64,000 nucleotides of DNA from Malus domestica (GCF_042453785.1 NC_091669.1:31141001-31205000), one strand, 5' to 3'. Counted from the first letter of the stretch, positions 45,083 through 58,398 are shown. Program-made: numbers and translations. Notes: generated by a model from the letters alone, not told the origin.

Positions 45083-48000
45083 TCACGATAGAATGACAAG
45101 CCCTAGATACACCGATGCAGAAAGAAATATAAACGATATCAATCCCCTGCAAATAAAGATTATTATGTTATGAAAAAAAAACATCAATTCATCAGGACAA
45201 TTACGTATTTTTAGATAAGGAATTTCATGTTTCTGCTTTGAGCTTGTCATGCTATATGGCTTACCATATCACTCCCCATCCAACCCCAGTACAGGGGCAG
45301 GGGCAAATTTCTGCAAATTTTTCAGCATCACTGGAGTTGACCCTTCTAGATATTAAATCATCATATATATCTGCGACAATTACAGTCTAGTGATATAAAA
45401 TCTGCAATTTAATTGTTCAGAATAGCTAATATACATATGTTATGAATGATCACTGAGAATTACCATAAACTGAGAACAAACTGTTCATCACACCTGCAAT
45501 TTCAAAGTAAAATATAAGCAACATTTTATTTTGCACACAAGAGAAGTGACAATGATGCAGAACTAAGAAGAACTTCATCTCAGAAAGTAAAGATTTGAAA
45601 AGATAAGAATATACCAATAAAGAGAATGACATAGCGAAGAATACGGACTTTAGTTAATTCTTGGAGAACCCATACTATAGCAAGGAATACAATAAATCCT
45701 GAAAAGACTCATCAGTAAGGATCAGTAATATCTGGAAGTATGTGAATAATATAAAACTAATACATATTGCACGCATGTGAAGCTACTCACCAATACAAAG
45801 TCCTCTAAGTGTCCACTGTATAAAACAATAGAATTTAGAATGCAAGAGTGAAGAAACTAAGATCCTGAAAGCTCTAATCAAAGAATATGAGAATGGAGCT
45901 AAAACATTATTGTCTGCATAAGTTTACTGAGCTCTCTTACATTTTTTGCCACAAAAAGCACAACTAGCAAGGCAACGCCAAGACAACCAGCAGCAATTCG
46001 AGCAGTAACGAGATTTGTCGATGCAAGTATTAAAGCCATTCCCCAAAATGATGAACCCAGATCTGGATGCAGAAAGAAATACGAAACCATGAGAACCAAG
46101 ATCTGGATACAACTCATAACTATTTAGTTTACTACAAAGCCAATTTTAATTAAGACCGAAAAGAAAAATACATATTTTTGAAGCCAGCATGGTTTTCATG
46201 TAACACCGGGATGCATGAAATATGAAACCACGAGAAACAGTCCTACTTTAGCATCAGACGCCATGTTCAGTGTCAGCACACACAATTCGCCTCGTGTCAT
46301 AAACTGAGACACATCTTAGACATGCAAATATTGAAGATGAAGACAAAGTAACAAACTGAGGAGGGGCAAAAGTTTCTGAACGACAAATGCAAGTGTGAGA
46401 AAGTGAGAAACTTATATGAGGAACTATGTATGCTCAAATCCAGAAGGATACTCATATCATGCTAAAAAACGTCAAAAATTGCATTTCAAAGCCCATTATT
46501 TATGTCTCGTAAAGTACAATAATAAGGATACATTGCAATGAAAAATAAAGTTTAGGGACAAAGGTGTAGTACATCCTGCAGGCAAGATCAACCAATATAT
46601 ACCACCACGTGTTTGTGTCACCCCACCCTCATTTGCGTGAACCTGGATGCCCTCCACCTACAAATTGATTCAAACTATAAAATCCATAAGTGACATGGGA
46701 ACTTCCCTAGAAGCTAAGGGCATTTAATGTAGGGGTAGGTGGTAGCAAGTTAGCAGCATGTGTTTTTGTGTATGTCAGCCTTCAAAAACAGAACTATCAG
46801 AAAGCTTCAACTATTGAGAGTATAACCATTTAGAAAACCTATGAGATGCCAAAGCACAGGAAATATACAGGAAACCGTAAGAAAATGACAAAACAAAAGC
46901 ATAATAATAATAATCAATAATTATGATGATAAGAATTAAAATAATATTAGCAACAATAGTAATAGCGAGAGTGAATACTATTAAAGACATGCAACATTCC
47001 AATTTGCAATAAGCTTTGACAATGAATAGCTAGTGCAACAATACACGTACATTTGGACTTTCTCACTTGTAGAGTAGCATAAATCGTATGTTCCTCGTCA
47101 ACAATTTAGAGCTCTTAATTTTCTCTTACACTATTTAAACAACTGAGTCATGATCTGACATTCAAAATAAACTAGATATAGCAAAATTCTTTGCTTAAAA
47201 CTGTCGCTGATTCAAACCGACTGGGCCAAAGCAGAACAAGCTTTAGTCCGCTGATACGCTTGTCTAGAAAAGTAAATTGTGAGCCATTGATCAACCTTCT
47301 AAAGAGAATATTGTACGACAAGCGAGGAACAACATTTTCAGCTAAGGATCTTTTCAATCCCATGATGAATTAAGGACTTGATAAAACAGAATTCAGTGTA
47401 ATCGTGAACATGTGTTTAAACTCAAACTCATGCAACTTGAGATGTGAATTCTTACATAACAAGCAAACAACTTTGGAAATAACAGACAAGTTTGAAAACT
47501 TAATAACTTGCCAGAAAAATAACACGAAAAATATTTGTAAGCAAGAACAAATATGGGAAGATGACCCGGGGGGGGGGGGGGGGGACCTAGTAGTTCTAAA
47601 ACCAATATGTGAGCAGATCAAGATAATCGCAAGAGCTCTGGTAACAGAAAATGAGTGAGTGAGAACCTTGCAAGCTTGAAGACTAAGAAAACTTTGAACT
47701 TGAAAAAGATTGTGTGAAATGATATCCTTGAATGCCGTTTTAGCTGAGAAGCTCTGTTAAAGCCTAGTGACCAACAACATTGTCTAACAATTTGTGAAAT
47801 TCTGATCATATCTGATTTTCCATGGGATCTTTTAACCATCCCCAAACTCATTCATTGCCCTTATGTTTTCAAATTATAACTTCCTTTGGCCAGCTCCCTC
47901 ATCAAGGCTTTGTTATCATGGTTCCACACATATGAGCGAATTGAACCCAAGCACAAAACAGGGCACAGAAAAATCGGGAGAGAACAAGAAAATATGCTGG

Positions 48001-49871
48001 TGTAGACATATTTACTTAAGATATCCTAAAATATGGTGTAGATAATTCAACATCAGAAATTTAAAACCTAGCATAGCAATATATAAGATCTTTAGCCCCT
48101 CCAAATGTTGCTAATTGGTTTGGATTGAATGCTCTAATTCTATCACAACCCAGAGCATCAGCGATCAAAGTAAACAGAACAGGCTAATGCCCTGTATTCT
48201 ATTGAATAATGAAATTGGGTCTCAGATTGAAGGATGCTGACTTGAAGTTAAAATGGATGTCCTGACTTATGAGGACTGTGGTGATGATACATAATGATGG
48301 TTTTTATGAAGAGGACAAGGACTGGTCAAAGAACTACAAGATCTGAGTTCTAAATTAATGGTTAGCAAAGCTGAGTTCACTCAGCGAGAGCGAGTACTCC
48401 GAAACTGCATATAGAAATTCAGTGAAAACGCTATATAATGTAAGGCCTGGTACATTGAACCACCAGTCATTCAATAAAACAACAGAAGGCCTGGTACATT
48501 GAACAACACAAAGAAATTCAATGAGGAAATAACACCAAGGCTAAAGAAAATGAACACTAAATCTTATTTGATTGTCCAAACTTTGTCCCTTGCTTCTCTA
48601 CAACGTAGGGTCATGCGGAAAATCCTCCAGCCCTAATACAATAAGGAAACCTTCGGTAGAAGATTAGTTTCTTTTGATCTAATGAAAACTCCACAAAGTA
48701 AACAGAAAAAATGATTGCCCTTGGATCCTTGACTAGGATACTGGCAGCACAACATGATACTGTGTCAGTTAAAGATCCCTATTACCTAGCTTGAAGTTGT
48801 GAACAAGTGAACCAATTACATTTTATATCTGTGCACTTGTGTATAAACTATCACCAAGAAAGAAATATAAATGATGAACTGGAGTCCTTGAAAATAAATA
48901 TTTATATAGGAAAGCAACAATTCTTTCCTTTTCGGATCTGACCACATCACTGAAACAAGAAAGGAATAGAAGATAAAAAATACTTTCTTCTTACCTTGCC
49001 ACATGTGAGTATGCAAGCAATTGCATGGCTTGCTTCATGCAAGAAGACCGTGATGAGCTTAAAAGGTGTGAGTAGTATTGTCCTCCAAAGCTTTAACAGT
49101 AAGAACAAACATTCAGATCAAAAGGCTAACTGGATCGAGTCAGTGCCAAACTAACAATGAGATTGATTAAAAATTAAAATCAAAAAATCAAAAAATCATG
49201 CAAGATATATCTAGCCAACATAACATGGCCTTTCTACAGATCATATAAGTGAGTCCATGTTATTCTGCTATATTTATATCCTTCCCCAAATTCATCAAAT
49301 CTCTTCGTACAACCTCAAACAGCACTCTGAATTTTCCCAAATCCACTAGGTGGATTGCAAATGATTTTATCGACGAGAGCCTCTAGTTACACATGACCAA
49401 ACCATCTTGGTTGCATGTTAGCATAAATACAACACATAGCTTCATTCATATATTTCTAAGCTAGTTAGCATAAATACCAGCGGAAAATAAAATTGGGGTT
49501 TCGGAAATCAACTTTGTTAGTCCAAAACCATTAAAACTGACAACAAATTGCTGAGAAAAAAAAGAAAAAGCAAAAGAACAAATGATATCTTTGACCTCAA
49601 CTTTTCCCTCTTTTTTCAAAATCCCAATTCAACAATCTGGTCAACAAGTCGAGTCAACCCGCTTAACTTTGAAGTTCAAGAAACGATAACAAATACACCG
49701 GAAAGACCAATCCTAAGCCTTGTATCTACAATTTTAGTTTGTGTGAATTGAAAAAACAAAGAGAAGGTAGAGAGCGATTACCGCGAGGATGACAACGGTG
49801 AAGACTCCAATGGTGGCCAAGAAGACGACCTGGTCATGCTTGCAACAGCTCTTCAGCTCCCAATTCGGCAT
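45083..49871 (-). CDS. M50B-type membrane metalloprotease-like protein, 233 aa
   Basis: Polytopic membrane protein of the plant Peptidase_M50B family; its substrate and location are not established. Nine exons on -: 49871-49782, 49090-48995, 46657-46573, 46062-45941, 45815-45791, 45698-45615, 45493-45464, 45370-45265 and 45146-45083. All have GT-AG introns and matching phases (702 nt). It begins MPNWELKSCCKHDQVVFLAT with a first helix. Exon 2 has the zinc-protease-type motif HEASH (residues 48-52) in LITVFLHEASHAIACIL. Then come VHANEGG, TRGGIYWLILPAG|YLGSSFWG across exons 3/4, several helices (ALILASTNLVTARIAA, LGVALLVVLFVAKN, GFIVFLAIVWVLQEL) and a soluble tail with DDLISRRVNSSDAEKFAEIC and CPCPC. 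It ends in a last helix, VYLGLVILS. Exons as short as 25 and 30 nt make automatic prediction error-prone here. It faces ARMC7 head to head. Confidence 0.92.
46658..48994 (-). other. Large intron 2 of the M50B-like gene
   Basis: This 2.3-kb intron shows no nested gene. A homopolymer of 17 G at 47568-47584 is unusual for this AT-rich DNA and may be an assembly weak point. An (AAT)n-like run lies near 46900. Confidence 0.6.
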
Positions 49872-50275
49872 TCTTCAAATCCAGGACTTCCGAGCCAGCT
49901 ACCCAGAAATCTCAGACGAGCGTTGGCTGGGAGTTGAACGTTTGGCCAGAAAGATGTTCTTCTTTATTGTTTTTGGAAGAGAGATGTTCTTCTTTTTGGT
50001 TGACAACAAAGGTTGTCCTTTTGTCCCTTTTCTTTTTACATCCCATTATTTTAATATATACAAAGACTACAGTTGGTATGTTCTCATTGGTAGAAAGACG
50101 TATAGCGCGTGTACAGCAGTTTATGTTAGAATCCGGATCCTCGCCGTCGAATCCTTTTTGTGAAGATCTCTCAATTTTACGGTTCATCCTCCATTGTGTA
50201 GTAAGAAATTATTTTAAATATTTTTTTAAAATTAAACACAAACGTAGTTGATAAAAATTGACCATATATTATATT
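49872..50275. promoter_or_regulatory. Proximal promoter of the M50B-like gene
   Basis: Left part of the 1.87-kb interval between the divergent M50B-like and ARMC7 genes. An internal repeat GAAAGATGTTCTTC / GAGATGTTCTTC occurs at 49950 and 49980. No TATA box could be fixed. Confidence 0.4.
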
Positions 50276-51301
50276 GGGTAAATTGTCAAAATGATCCCTA
50301 AGATTTGCATAACTCATCACTTTGGTCCCTTAGATTCCAAATCAATAAAATTGTCCCTGAGATTGTTCACCATCCATCATTTTGATCATTCCGTTAAAAA
50401 CTCCGTTAAGTGTCTCAGAGCTCTTTGTTGGAAGTTTAGGCAATTTTTAAAACTTCATAACTCAATCGTTTCTTAACCAAATTCGACCCATAATATATCA
50501 AAATGAAGATAGGAAAGTGTAGAATAAGATTATACCTATTTTGAAGCCCAATGGTTACCAAAGATTTCCTGAAAATTGCCTCAAAGTTGACTGGTCCAAG
50601 TGAAAACTTGAAAACTCGCCGGAAATTGGATAAACTTTAAACGTTCATAACTTTTTCAATACTTAACAAAATCAAGTGATTCAAAACAAAAATCATACTT
50701 CTCGACGAGACAAAGAGAATAGTACCTTTTTCGACAGCTAACTTGTCGTGGTTTGGCTGAAAAACGACTCGAATGTGGCTGTCTTGGTCTCGAGTTAACC
50801 ACTTTTGAGCCGTTTTCCTGCCAAACCAAGGCAAGTTAGCCGTCGAAAAAGGTATCATTCTCTTCGTCTCGTCAAGAAATATGATTTTTGTTTTGGAATG
50901 ACTTGATTTCGTTGAGTATTAAAGAAGTTATGAACGTTTAAAGTTTCCCCAGTTTCAGACGAGTTTTCAAATTTTCACTCGGACCAGTCAACTTTGAGGC
51001 TATTTTACAGCAATCTCTTGCAACCAGTGGGTTTCGAAATAGTTATAATCCTATTCTACACTTTCCTATCTTCTTTTTGATATATTATGGGTCAAATTTG
51101 GTTAAGAAACAATTGCGTTATGAAGTTTTGAAAATTGCTCAAACTTCTGACCAAGAGCTCTTGGAAACTTATCGGAGTTTTTAACGGAAGAACCAAAATG
51201 ATGAATTGTAGACAATCTCAGGGATTACTTTTATCGATTTGGAATCTGAGGGATCAAATTGATAAGTTATGCAATCTCAAGACCATTTTGATAATTTACC
51301 C
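50276..51301. mobile_element. 1.03-kb foldback element, nearly one complete palindrome
   Basis: The left end GGGTAAATTGTCAAAATGAT and the right end, read on -, GGGTAAATTATCAAAATGGT start arms that pair almost the whole way to a centre near 50.79 kb. Shared words are ATTCCAAATC-ATAAAA, CCGTTAAAAACTCCG, CTTCATAAC, ACCTTTTTCGAC and TCGAGTTAACCAC. Each arm is about 500 bp. It has no coding content. The repeated GATCCCT(A/G)AGATT text is a common dispersed plant repeat. No clear target duplication was found. A transcript through it would fold into a long double strand. Confidence 0.85.
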
Positions 51302-51742
51302 TATGATATATGATGAATGGGCCGTGTCTTTTTCTTCCTAGTTTCCACAGCCGCAAGGCCCGCCGCAACCCTACTCTGCAACCATTTTCCAGGTCGCCGG
51401 ACGGTCCTGGAACCACCCTGGTACGTTTTACATCCGCCCTACTCCGTTCATCACTTGCTTTCTTGATTTCCCGTCACTACTCCGATTCATCTCCTTGGAT
51501 TAAACTGCAATTTCAAGACTTTGAGATAAATCGATTTCCAGGTTTTTAAATTCGTCTGCAAGGACGAAGATTGGTACGGCAAGATCAGCCGGACTCGCTG
51601 CAGTGTGGCAAGGTTCTTGTTTGCCGAAGCCCTCCTGGCGCACCTCGTTCCACCAGACAACTTGGAAAGCCGCCTTCAAAAACACAGGGACTGTGTATTC
51701 CCATTCCATTGAGTCCCACACCACGGACAAACACGGGTTATA
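51302..51742 (+). promoter_or_regulatory. ARMC7 promoter and leader
   Basis: GC-richer DNA between the foldback and the ATG. A possible leader intron would end at ATTTCCAG|GTTTTT near 51542. No unambiguous TATA box is seen. Confidence 0.4.
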
Positions 51743-53343
51743 ATGTTTACGAATGATCGGAGGCAAGAAGAGCGAACTGGAAGATCTGGAACTCCGAGGC
51801 TGCAATACCTTCAGGTACAGCAACACTAATCCTTTGTTTAAAAGGAAATGGTCCCATCTATTTGTGTATGCATTAGTTATTGTTCTTTTTGTTCCAGGAG
51901 TTGGTGACTCGATTTCAGAGTACAACTGATGATGAAGGTACGCTTTGCTGCTCGTAATTCGTGTTTGCCTATGGTTTGAAGCTTTATCATGCATTTTCTA
52001 GCTCTCTAGTTTGGATACATTGGTGTTTCTTTTCTTTAGGTTCTCTTGAGTTGTGCCACTCTTTCTTCAGTGATAATTTATGTGCCTTCTCGGATGTTTG
52101 TGGATCCTCATAAGTGATAACGCTAGCAGTAGGAGTTTCGGTGTTGGCATGGAAATATTTGTTTAGGTTTGTTAGTAATTTGTTATTTGTAGGCAGAGTA
52201 CAAGGCTATATTTTAGAATTCTTCTGATGAGTCAATGACATTTGATTCATCTCATGGTTAGTTTATCAACTATCGTCTGTTCCATTCTTTGCAGAGGCAA
52301 AAGAGAAAATTGTTGCTAATTTGGCAAACTTTGCTTATGATCCTTACAACTATGCCTTTTTGCGCCAGGTATACAAATAATTTGATATTGATTTTGATTT
52401 TTGTTAACATTTTGATGTTGAGTTGATTTGTCTGCAAAAGACAATTTAACTGTTTTCCATGACGGTTTTGGCCTGATAAGGATTTTATGATTACAAACAG
52501 CTCAATGTGTTGGAATTGTTTGTGGACTGCATAACCGAACCAAATGAGAAGCTGGTGGAATTTGGTGTAGGAGGGATATGCAATTGTTGTGCTGGTAAGT
52601 CTACCTATCTAATCCCAATGGTGATCCTGTATAATTGGTCTGCTGCTATTAGTTTTTAAGACAACCATCTAGGAAGCGTCTATCAATAGTGTGTGTGAGT
52701 TGTGTGTTTTGTAACTAAATTTTTTAAGATGCAGATCCGGCAAATGCTGCAATTATCGCTCAATGTGGAGGAATCTCTCTTGTTATTCAATGTTTATCAA
52801 GTCCAGTCAGAAACACTGTAAGTAGCAGCTTGAAATTTGTGTGCGTTTGTGAATTTTCTGTTCTGAGAATGTGATTTGAAAGTTGGACCTGATCAAGTCT
52901 TATAGAATAGGAACACTAACACAATTAAGTTGGAGCTTATTGATTCTTATAGAAATGGAGGAACATCGAATTATGCCAATATGACTTGGGATTCTGTACT
53001 TGTATTTTTTTCCCAATTGTACTGGTTTAAAATAATCCGTGCTGGTCAAACTATTATACGCCACTAATGTTTAGGTCAATCAACATGGTTATTAGTGCTT
53101 TATAAGGAAACTCAGTTTTTGATACATTATATTGAAAATTGAATTGATTGTTAGGTGAATTATGCAATTGGATCCCTATATTATCTATGCAACGCACCTA
53201 ACAAGAAGGAGATTATAAAGCCAGAGGTGGTTGATGTCATGAAGAGATATGCTGCAGCTGAAGCAGTAAATGTCAGTTTCAGTAATCTGGCCAAGGCATT
53301 TTTGGACAAACATGTTTCTGAAAACAACTTGAAGGCAAAGTAG
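51743..53343 (+). CDS. ARMC7: Armadillo repeat-containing protein 7 homologue, 183 aa
   Basis: Small soluble armadillo-repeat protein conserved from animals to plants. The human protein (about 198 aa) is linked to splicing factors, but its plant role is not established. Six exons, 51743-51814, 51898-51937, 52295-52368, 52501-52594, 52735-52817 and 53155-53343, join in phase to 552 nt. The sequence starts MFTNDRRQEERTGRSGTPRL. Then come YLQELVTRFQ, AKEKIVANLANFAYDPYNY, LRQLNVLELFVDCITEPNEK, EFGVGGICNCCADPANAAII, GGISLVIQCLSSPVRNTVNY and AIGSLYYLCN, which are ARM helices. It ends in LAKAFLDKHVSENNLKAK. Length and repeat layout match the family and the frame is intact. The start is the first ATG in frame with the conserved RRQEERTGR-GTPRLQYLQ motif. 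Confidence 0.94.
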
Positions 53344-56331
53344 TTTTTGTTATTAGACTAAGGTATTGAATGCATGTTGATTATTGGTCTTTGTTAACAT
53401 TTTTTTTTTTTTTTTTTTGTGTCTTCCTGAAAACTGTTTACTTTTGTTTTTGCGTAGTTGGTTCCAGCATCTTTATCTAAGGACTTGTATGTTTTTTTAC
53501 TGTGGAACATATTAAGCAATACCCCCTTGAACTTTAGCCATGTCGCCGTGTCTGAAATGGTTCTTGAGTTTATTTACTCTTTCCCGGAAGACGTTCATTT
53601 TGTTTTTAAAAATGTTTCTGAGGAGAGTGCACAATAAAGAATTCGTATTTGATCCATGTATTGGCCAAAAGTACCTGGTCCTTCACTTTGTTCCTCTCAT
53701 CCAAATCAGGAATCCCACTGTTGACGACGAAGGCGAGGACGAGATATTCTTCCACTCTCTTTAGGATCCACTGGACTTGGTAAGTTTAATCTAGAGTCTA
53801 ATTTCTAATATTTTCCATTTTTCATTCTCCTCCTTTCTCGTTTGATTTCTAGGTTTTGATGTGTTTATCCTTATATTCAGTTCTGTGTATTTTTGTTTTT
53901 TTTTGTTTGTTATTGTGATTGATTATGCTTGATTTATATGCTTTTGGTCTGATTGTTCTTAATTTTTTCCCCTGCCCTACTCTATCCTTTTTCCAAGGGA
54001 GAACTAATAAAAAGTCCCTCACAAAACTTTTTTTTTTTTTTTAATTGAAAAACACGTTAGATATCAAGGACAATTTTTGTATCATAAGGACAAAAAAAAA
54101 ATGAGTCACATTTCGTGAGGGTGACTGGTTTATTCTGAGCCCTGTTGCTTATTCGTTCTGGGAATCAATTGTTTCTTATTCCAAATGTTTGTGTTTCATC
54201 ACAAGAAATACTTTACAGAGGTTATTTGTGGATCCAAATTTGCAAGAGCAGCATTCCAAACTACTTGATCTTCTTCAAGTAGTCCATTCTTATCCTGACT
54301 TTTAGTGTCTTTGAAGAGTATTGACTAGATAGAAGGCTTGAGGTGAGGGTTGTGTCGTCATTGTGGAGTTAACATATGAAGATGCAAGAAACAATGTTCG
54401 TTTGATTTCTTTGACAATATTCTTAAGTGCCCAGTCGACCTTTCTTATTGTATGTGACATAGTGATTATAACTTTTGGTATTTGAGGAATGAGACACTCC
54501 AATTTACTCTGTTAGGTATATCGAGCAAGAAATGACTGATTCGATGAGGGGGGGAAATTGTGGAAATTTGGGGTTTGAAATCCCATCGAAAAAGGTAGAA
54601 TTTTGTCAACCCCAAGTAGTTTTTCGATTTTTTCTTTTGCAGTCCAAAGCCCTGAAGCACCCAACGTTTAAGATTAGACGCCCCAAAAGAGGAAATTGTA
54701 GTTCTAAGCTTGGGATTGGTTTCTTTTTTCGTTTTGATATTTTCTTATAAAAACTTCACACATGGTTCTTCATTCTTGTGTTGCGTCGGGTAGTGTTATT
54801 GCTTTGGTTGTTTCTACCATTGTTCTTGGTTATAATCTAATGAAATGCAAAGTCAAATGCAGTTGATTGCCCCTTTCTTGCTACAGGTTCTCGGAACACC
54901 TACAACAACGATTCCACCAATAAGAAGAGAAGAAATTTGCAGGCGAGAACAAGGAAAATAGGACCAAAAGAAGATTAGGGGTAAACAATGATTCAATCAT
55001 ACACAGAGACAAACACAAAATATGAGTTGAAGTGATGATGAATTGCTCGATAACCATGCATTGATGTTAACTTATGATTTTGAATATCTCGAGAAATATC
55101 ACTAGCATCGTAGATTGTATATTTTGACATGTTCGTGTGATTTTTGTTTGGTTATTTGTGGCACCAATACAAATTTGTGTCATTGACAAGAAGTACTATG
55201 TACGTATATATCGACAGTCTCGACACTATCTAGTTTTTGCCATATACATCAAAGCCTATCGATAATACAACACTAGCATTTAGTAAAGGAGTTAGCTAGT
55301 GTGAGCTTTTCCATGTACATCTGTGTTTAGATATTTCTTGAATTCGAAGAGCAATCGGAGAACTTCCGGCACGCTATGTCTCTCTTCGAGGATGAGATGG
55401 ACGGAGTGGACAGAATTATTGAAATTCGGTGACTGTTAACCGAGAGATTTTCGTAGAGAATTGAAGAGTGCAGTGTTTTAGGTGCTGGGTAGGCGGTGGG
55501 TTGCTATGCTGGTTAAAATTCCTTTCTACCGTGAAAAAGTATACTTCATGCATGTCACACGATGAATTTTGTTGGAAAAATTAGTAGAACTAACGGAAAG
55601 AAAGAACCAAAATTGTAACTTGGGTTGACCACCAGACCAATTTTTAATATCCAAGACCAAACGCAAATCAGGGTTTAGGGTTTAGCAACAATTCTCGTAT
55701 AACCCGAAATGATTATACAAATTATAATTTCTCTTTACCTAAGTTTTAACCGTCTTCCCTCTTTGTACCAAATAAGAACATGTAAACAAATAACCAAGCA
55801 AATAAAATTAAAAATAAACGGCCTAAAACTCTGATACATACTATATTCTCGGACATGACAGAAAAACCCAACCCCAAACTCTTATCACCTCTTTGTGGGT
55901 CATGGTCCAGCGAAGGGTAGGGTCAATGAGGTGAATTAGCTCAACAACCACTTTCATACTTTTCAGTTGCTTTGTTTTTCGAGCAAGAAACATCAAGAAA
56001 AAAGAAGAGAAAATGGCTTTAATTATTTGTTTATCTTTAATTTACTTTCTAATTTTAGCCACTTGCCATGTGAGCAAACGCTAAAAGAAGCAACAAACCA
56101 AAGAAAAAGTGGTCATGACAAGTAAATTATCGTGACTATATCTTATATAGTTCATTACAACCTTTTCATTAATAATTTTTAAAAATTATATAAGTTACAG
56201 CCACAAACACATTATTAAAACTAAATAACGTTTAGTAACGAACTGTGACTAATATACATTTAGTTAGGAAATTATGCACACCCTTTTCCCACTTTTCCCC
56301 TTTACGTGTTTGTTTATTTCTAACATTTAAA
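53344..56331. other. Long intergenic stretch after ARMC7
   Basis: It contains the ARMC7 3' UTR and a long poly-T at about 53401-53419. No recognised gene follows. A frame at 53540-53764 ends in acidic text (NPTVDDEGEDEIFF) but has no family match. Confidence 0.5.
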
Positions 56332-56559
56332 TTGAATAAATTAAAAAAAATTAAAAGTACAAATATAAACATAATTGTTCACAAAAAAGTTGATATGATA
56401 CGGAAGTCATTTTCCTAATAATTGTTCCACTACATAATAAATAATAATTGAATAAATTCAAGAAGAATCGAAGAACAAATATAAACATAATTGTTCATAT
56501 AAAAGTTGATATGATACAGAAATCATTTCCCTAATAATTGTTCCATTACATAATGTATA
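56332..56559 (+). repeat. Tandem duplication, about 116-bp unit
   Basis: Two diverged copies, about 56332-56447 and 56448-56559. Shared text: TTGAATAAATT, ACAAATATAAACATAATTGT, AAGTTGATATGATAC and CCTAATAATTGTTCCA. No coding. Confidence 0.8.
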
Positions 56560-57041
56560 GTCTTCATTTTTCTACAACGTGAATTCTGTGTCGATGAACC
56601 GTATAACCAAGTGAAGGTTTTCATAGGTAGAAGAATAGAAAGATAAAGGATAAAGAAATAAATCTGAATTTTCTTGCTTGAGAAATTTGACCGATTAATT
56701 TCTAATTATATAATTTTGCGTTTGTTCTGGTGATGTTCTTCCAGTTGATTGTACTGTTTTTTAATAAAATACAATCACTATTGTATTTACCAAAATAAAT
56801 TATATTTTTCTTTTTAAGTCAAGTAATATAATTGAAGTAATAAAGTCAAGTGGTATAATTATATTACTTTGACTTTAAATGCAGTGTCTTTGGAGCTCAG
56901 CAGCAACACTAAAGAAGATGGGGCACCATCACTGCAATATGTCAATGGTTTTACAAAGATGGTACAACGGCTTACCATTAGCCACACAATTGCGGTTCTC
57001 CTTTTAACTTGCGTCTTGCCACCGACCTGAATAATATTGTC
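56560..57041. other. Intergenic DNA
   Basis: A short repeat of AAAGTCAAGTRRTATAATT at about 56816 and 56844 is followed by an inverted piece (ATTACTTTGACTTTAAA) near 56863. No gene. Confidence 0.4.
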
Positions 57042-58117
57042 GGATTTTTATCGCAAATAATCCTTGAAATTGACTCTCACCATCAAGATAGTCTCTGAAA
57101 TTGAAAATCAATCAATATAATCCTTGAAAATAAGTGTCGTAAATCAATGTGATCATTTCGTTACAAATCTGTTAAAAATTCCGTTAAGTGTTAATGTGGC
57201 ACATAAATGGGTCTCATAAGTCATTTTTCTCATAAATGGTCCTTCAAATTAACTCATGACATCAAAATAGTCCCTAAAATTGACATGCGACATCAAAATG
57301 GTTCTTGAAATTGAAAATCGATCAATGTAGTTTCTCAAGTAAGTGTCCCAAATTAATGTAGTCATTCCGTCACAATTCTGTCAAAAATTCTATTATGTGC
57401 TGATGTGACACATAAATGGATCACACAAATCTAATTAAATTTAAAAAATTACAAATAGGTTTAATAATTTAATAGTTAATAAAAAGTTATGATCCCAAAA
57501 CCCAGTCCTGCAATCACATCCAATCCCAGTCCACATTCCTCTACCTCATTCGTTGTCTATTCTCTAAAAAATCTCAATACCCCCATCTTTACACACTTCG
57601 ACACCCTTCACCGAATTGAACCTAGATCGAGATCACCTTTGGTGAGGGTCAATTTCATTGTGCAACCTAGACCGACACATTTCGACACTCTATTCGGAGT
57701 AGGTCCTACTATAAGGAAAAAAAAATCTATTGTGCAAAAAGGTATTTAGACAACTTTTTAAATTATTTATTAAACCTACATCAACACATAACGTTTTTTT
57801 TTTTTACAGAATTGTGGCAAAATGATCATATTGATTTATGACACTTATTTTCAAGGACTACATTCATAGATTTTCAATTTTAAGAACCATCTTAATGGTG
57901 TGGGTCAATTTCATGGACTATCTTGATGTTGTGAGTCAATTTCAGGGCTCATTTATGTGTCACATCAGCACTTAACAAATTTTTTAACAGCATTGTGACG
58001 GAAGGACCACATTGATTTGCGACACCTATTTTCAGGGACTACATTGATTGATTTTCAATTTCAGGGACCATCTTGATGGTGAGGGTAAATTCTAGGGACC
58101 ATTTGTGATAAAAACCC
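57042..58117. mobile_element. Second foldback / long-TIR element, about 1.08 kb
   Basis: The left terminus GGATTTTTATCGCAAATAAT and the right terminus, on -, GGGTTTTTATCACAAATGGT open arms that share CTCACCATCAAGAT, GAAATTGAAAATCAATCAAT and AAATCAATGTG-TC over several hundred bases. The flanks AATATTGTC and AATATTACT may be a worn 9-bp duplication, shifted by one base. The interior (about 57.5-57.75 kb) is unrelated, CA-rich text. No transposase. Confidence 0.65.
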
Positions 58118-58398
58118 TAATATTACTTATTAGAAGTGGAACCACTCAACATATATTGTAATTTTAATTTTTTTATATGAAATTTTGGTATTCTTCAACA
58201 CACTCCCTCATGTGAAACCACCAAAAAGTGGATCACAAGTGACATCAATCATTCAAGCACAAAATCTAGGCAATGTAGTAAACACGATAATTCAGGCAAA
58301 ACAAAATAAAAATCCAATTCAAGCCTAGTAAAAAAAAAAAAAACCCCCCGCATTGAGATCATGTACAACGAATATAGTTTTAGTTTTTGCATATTGAA
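58118..58398. other. Spacer between the foldback and the hAT element
   Basis: Nothing recognised. A run of A then C (AAAAACCCCCC) lies at about 58330-58348. Confidence 0.4.

Noticed and set aside
49789-50251. Long frames opposite exon 1 of the M50B-like gene
   Set aside because: Antisense shadows of exon 1 extended into the promoter region.
51500-51994. 164-codon frame on - across the ARMC7 start
   Set aside because: It covers a splice-supported ARMC7 exon on the other strand and has no recognisable domain.
53540-53764. 74-codon frame after ARMC7
   Set aside because: No family match, and ARMC7 is complete without it.
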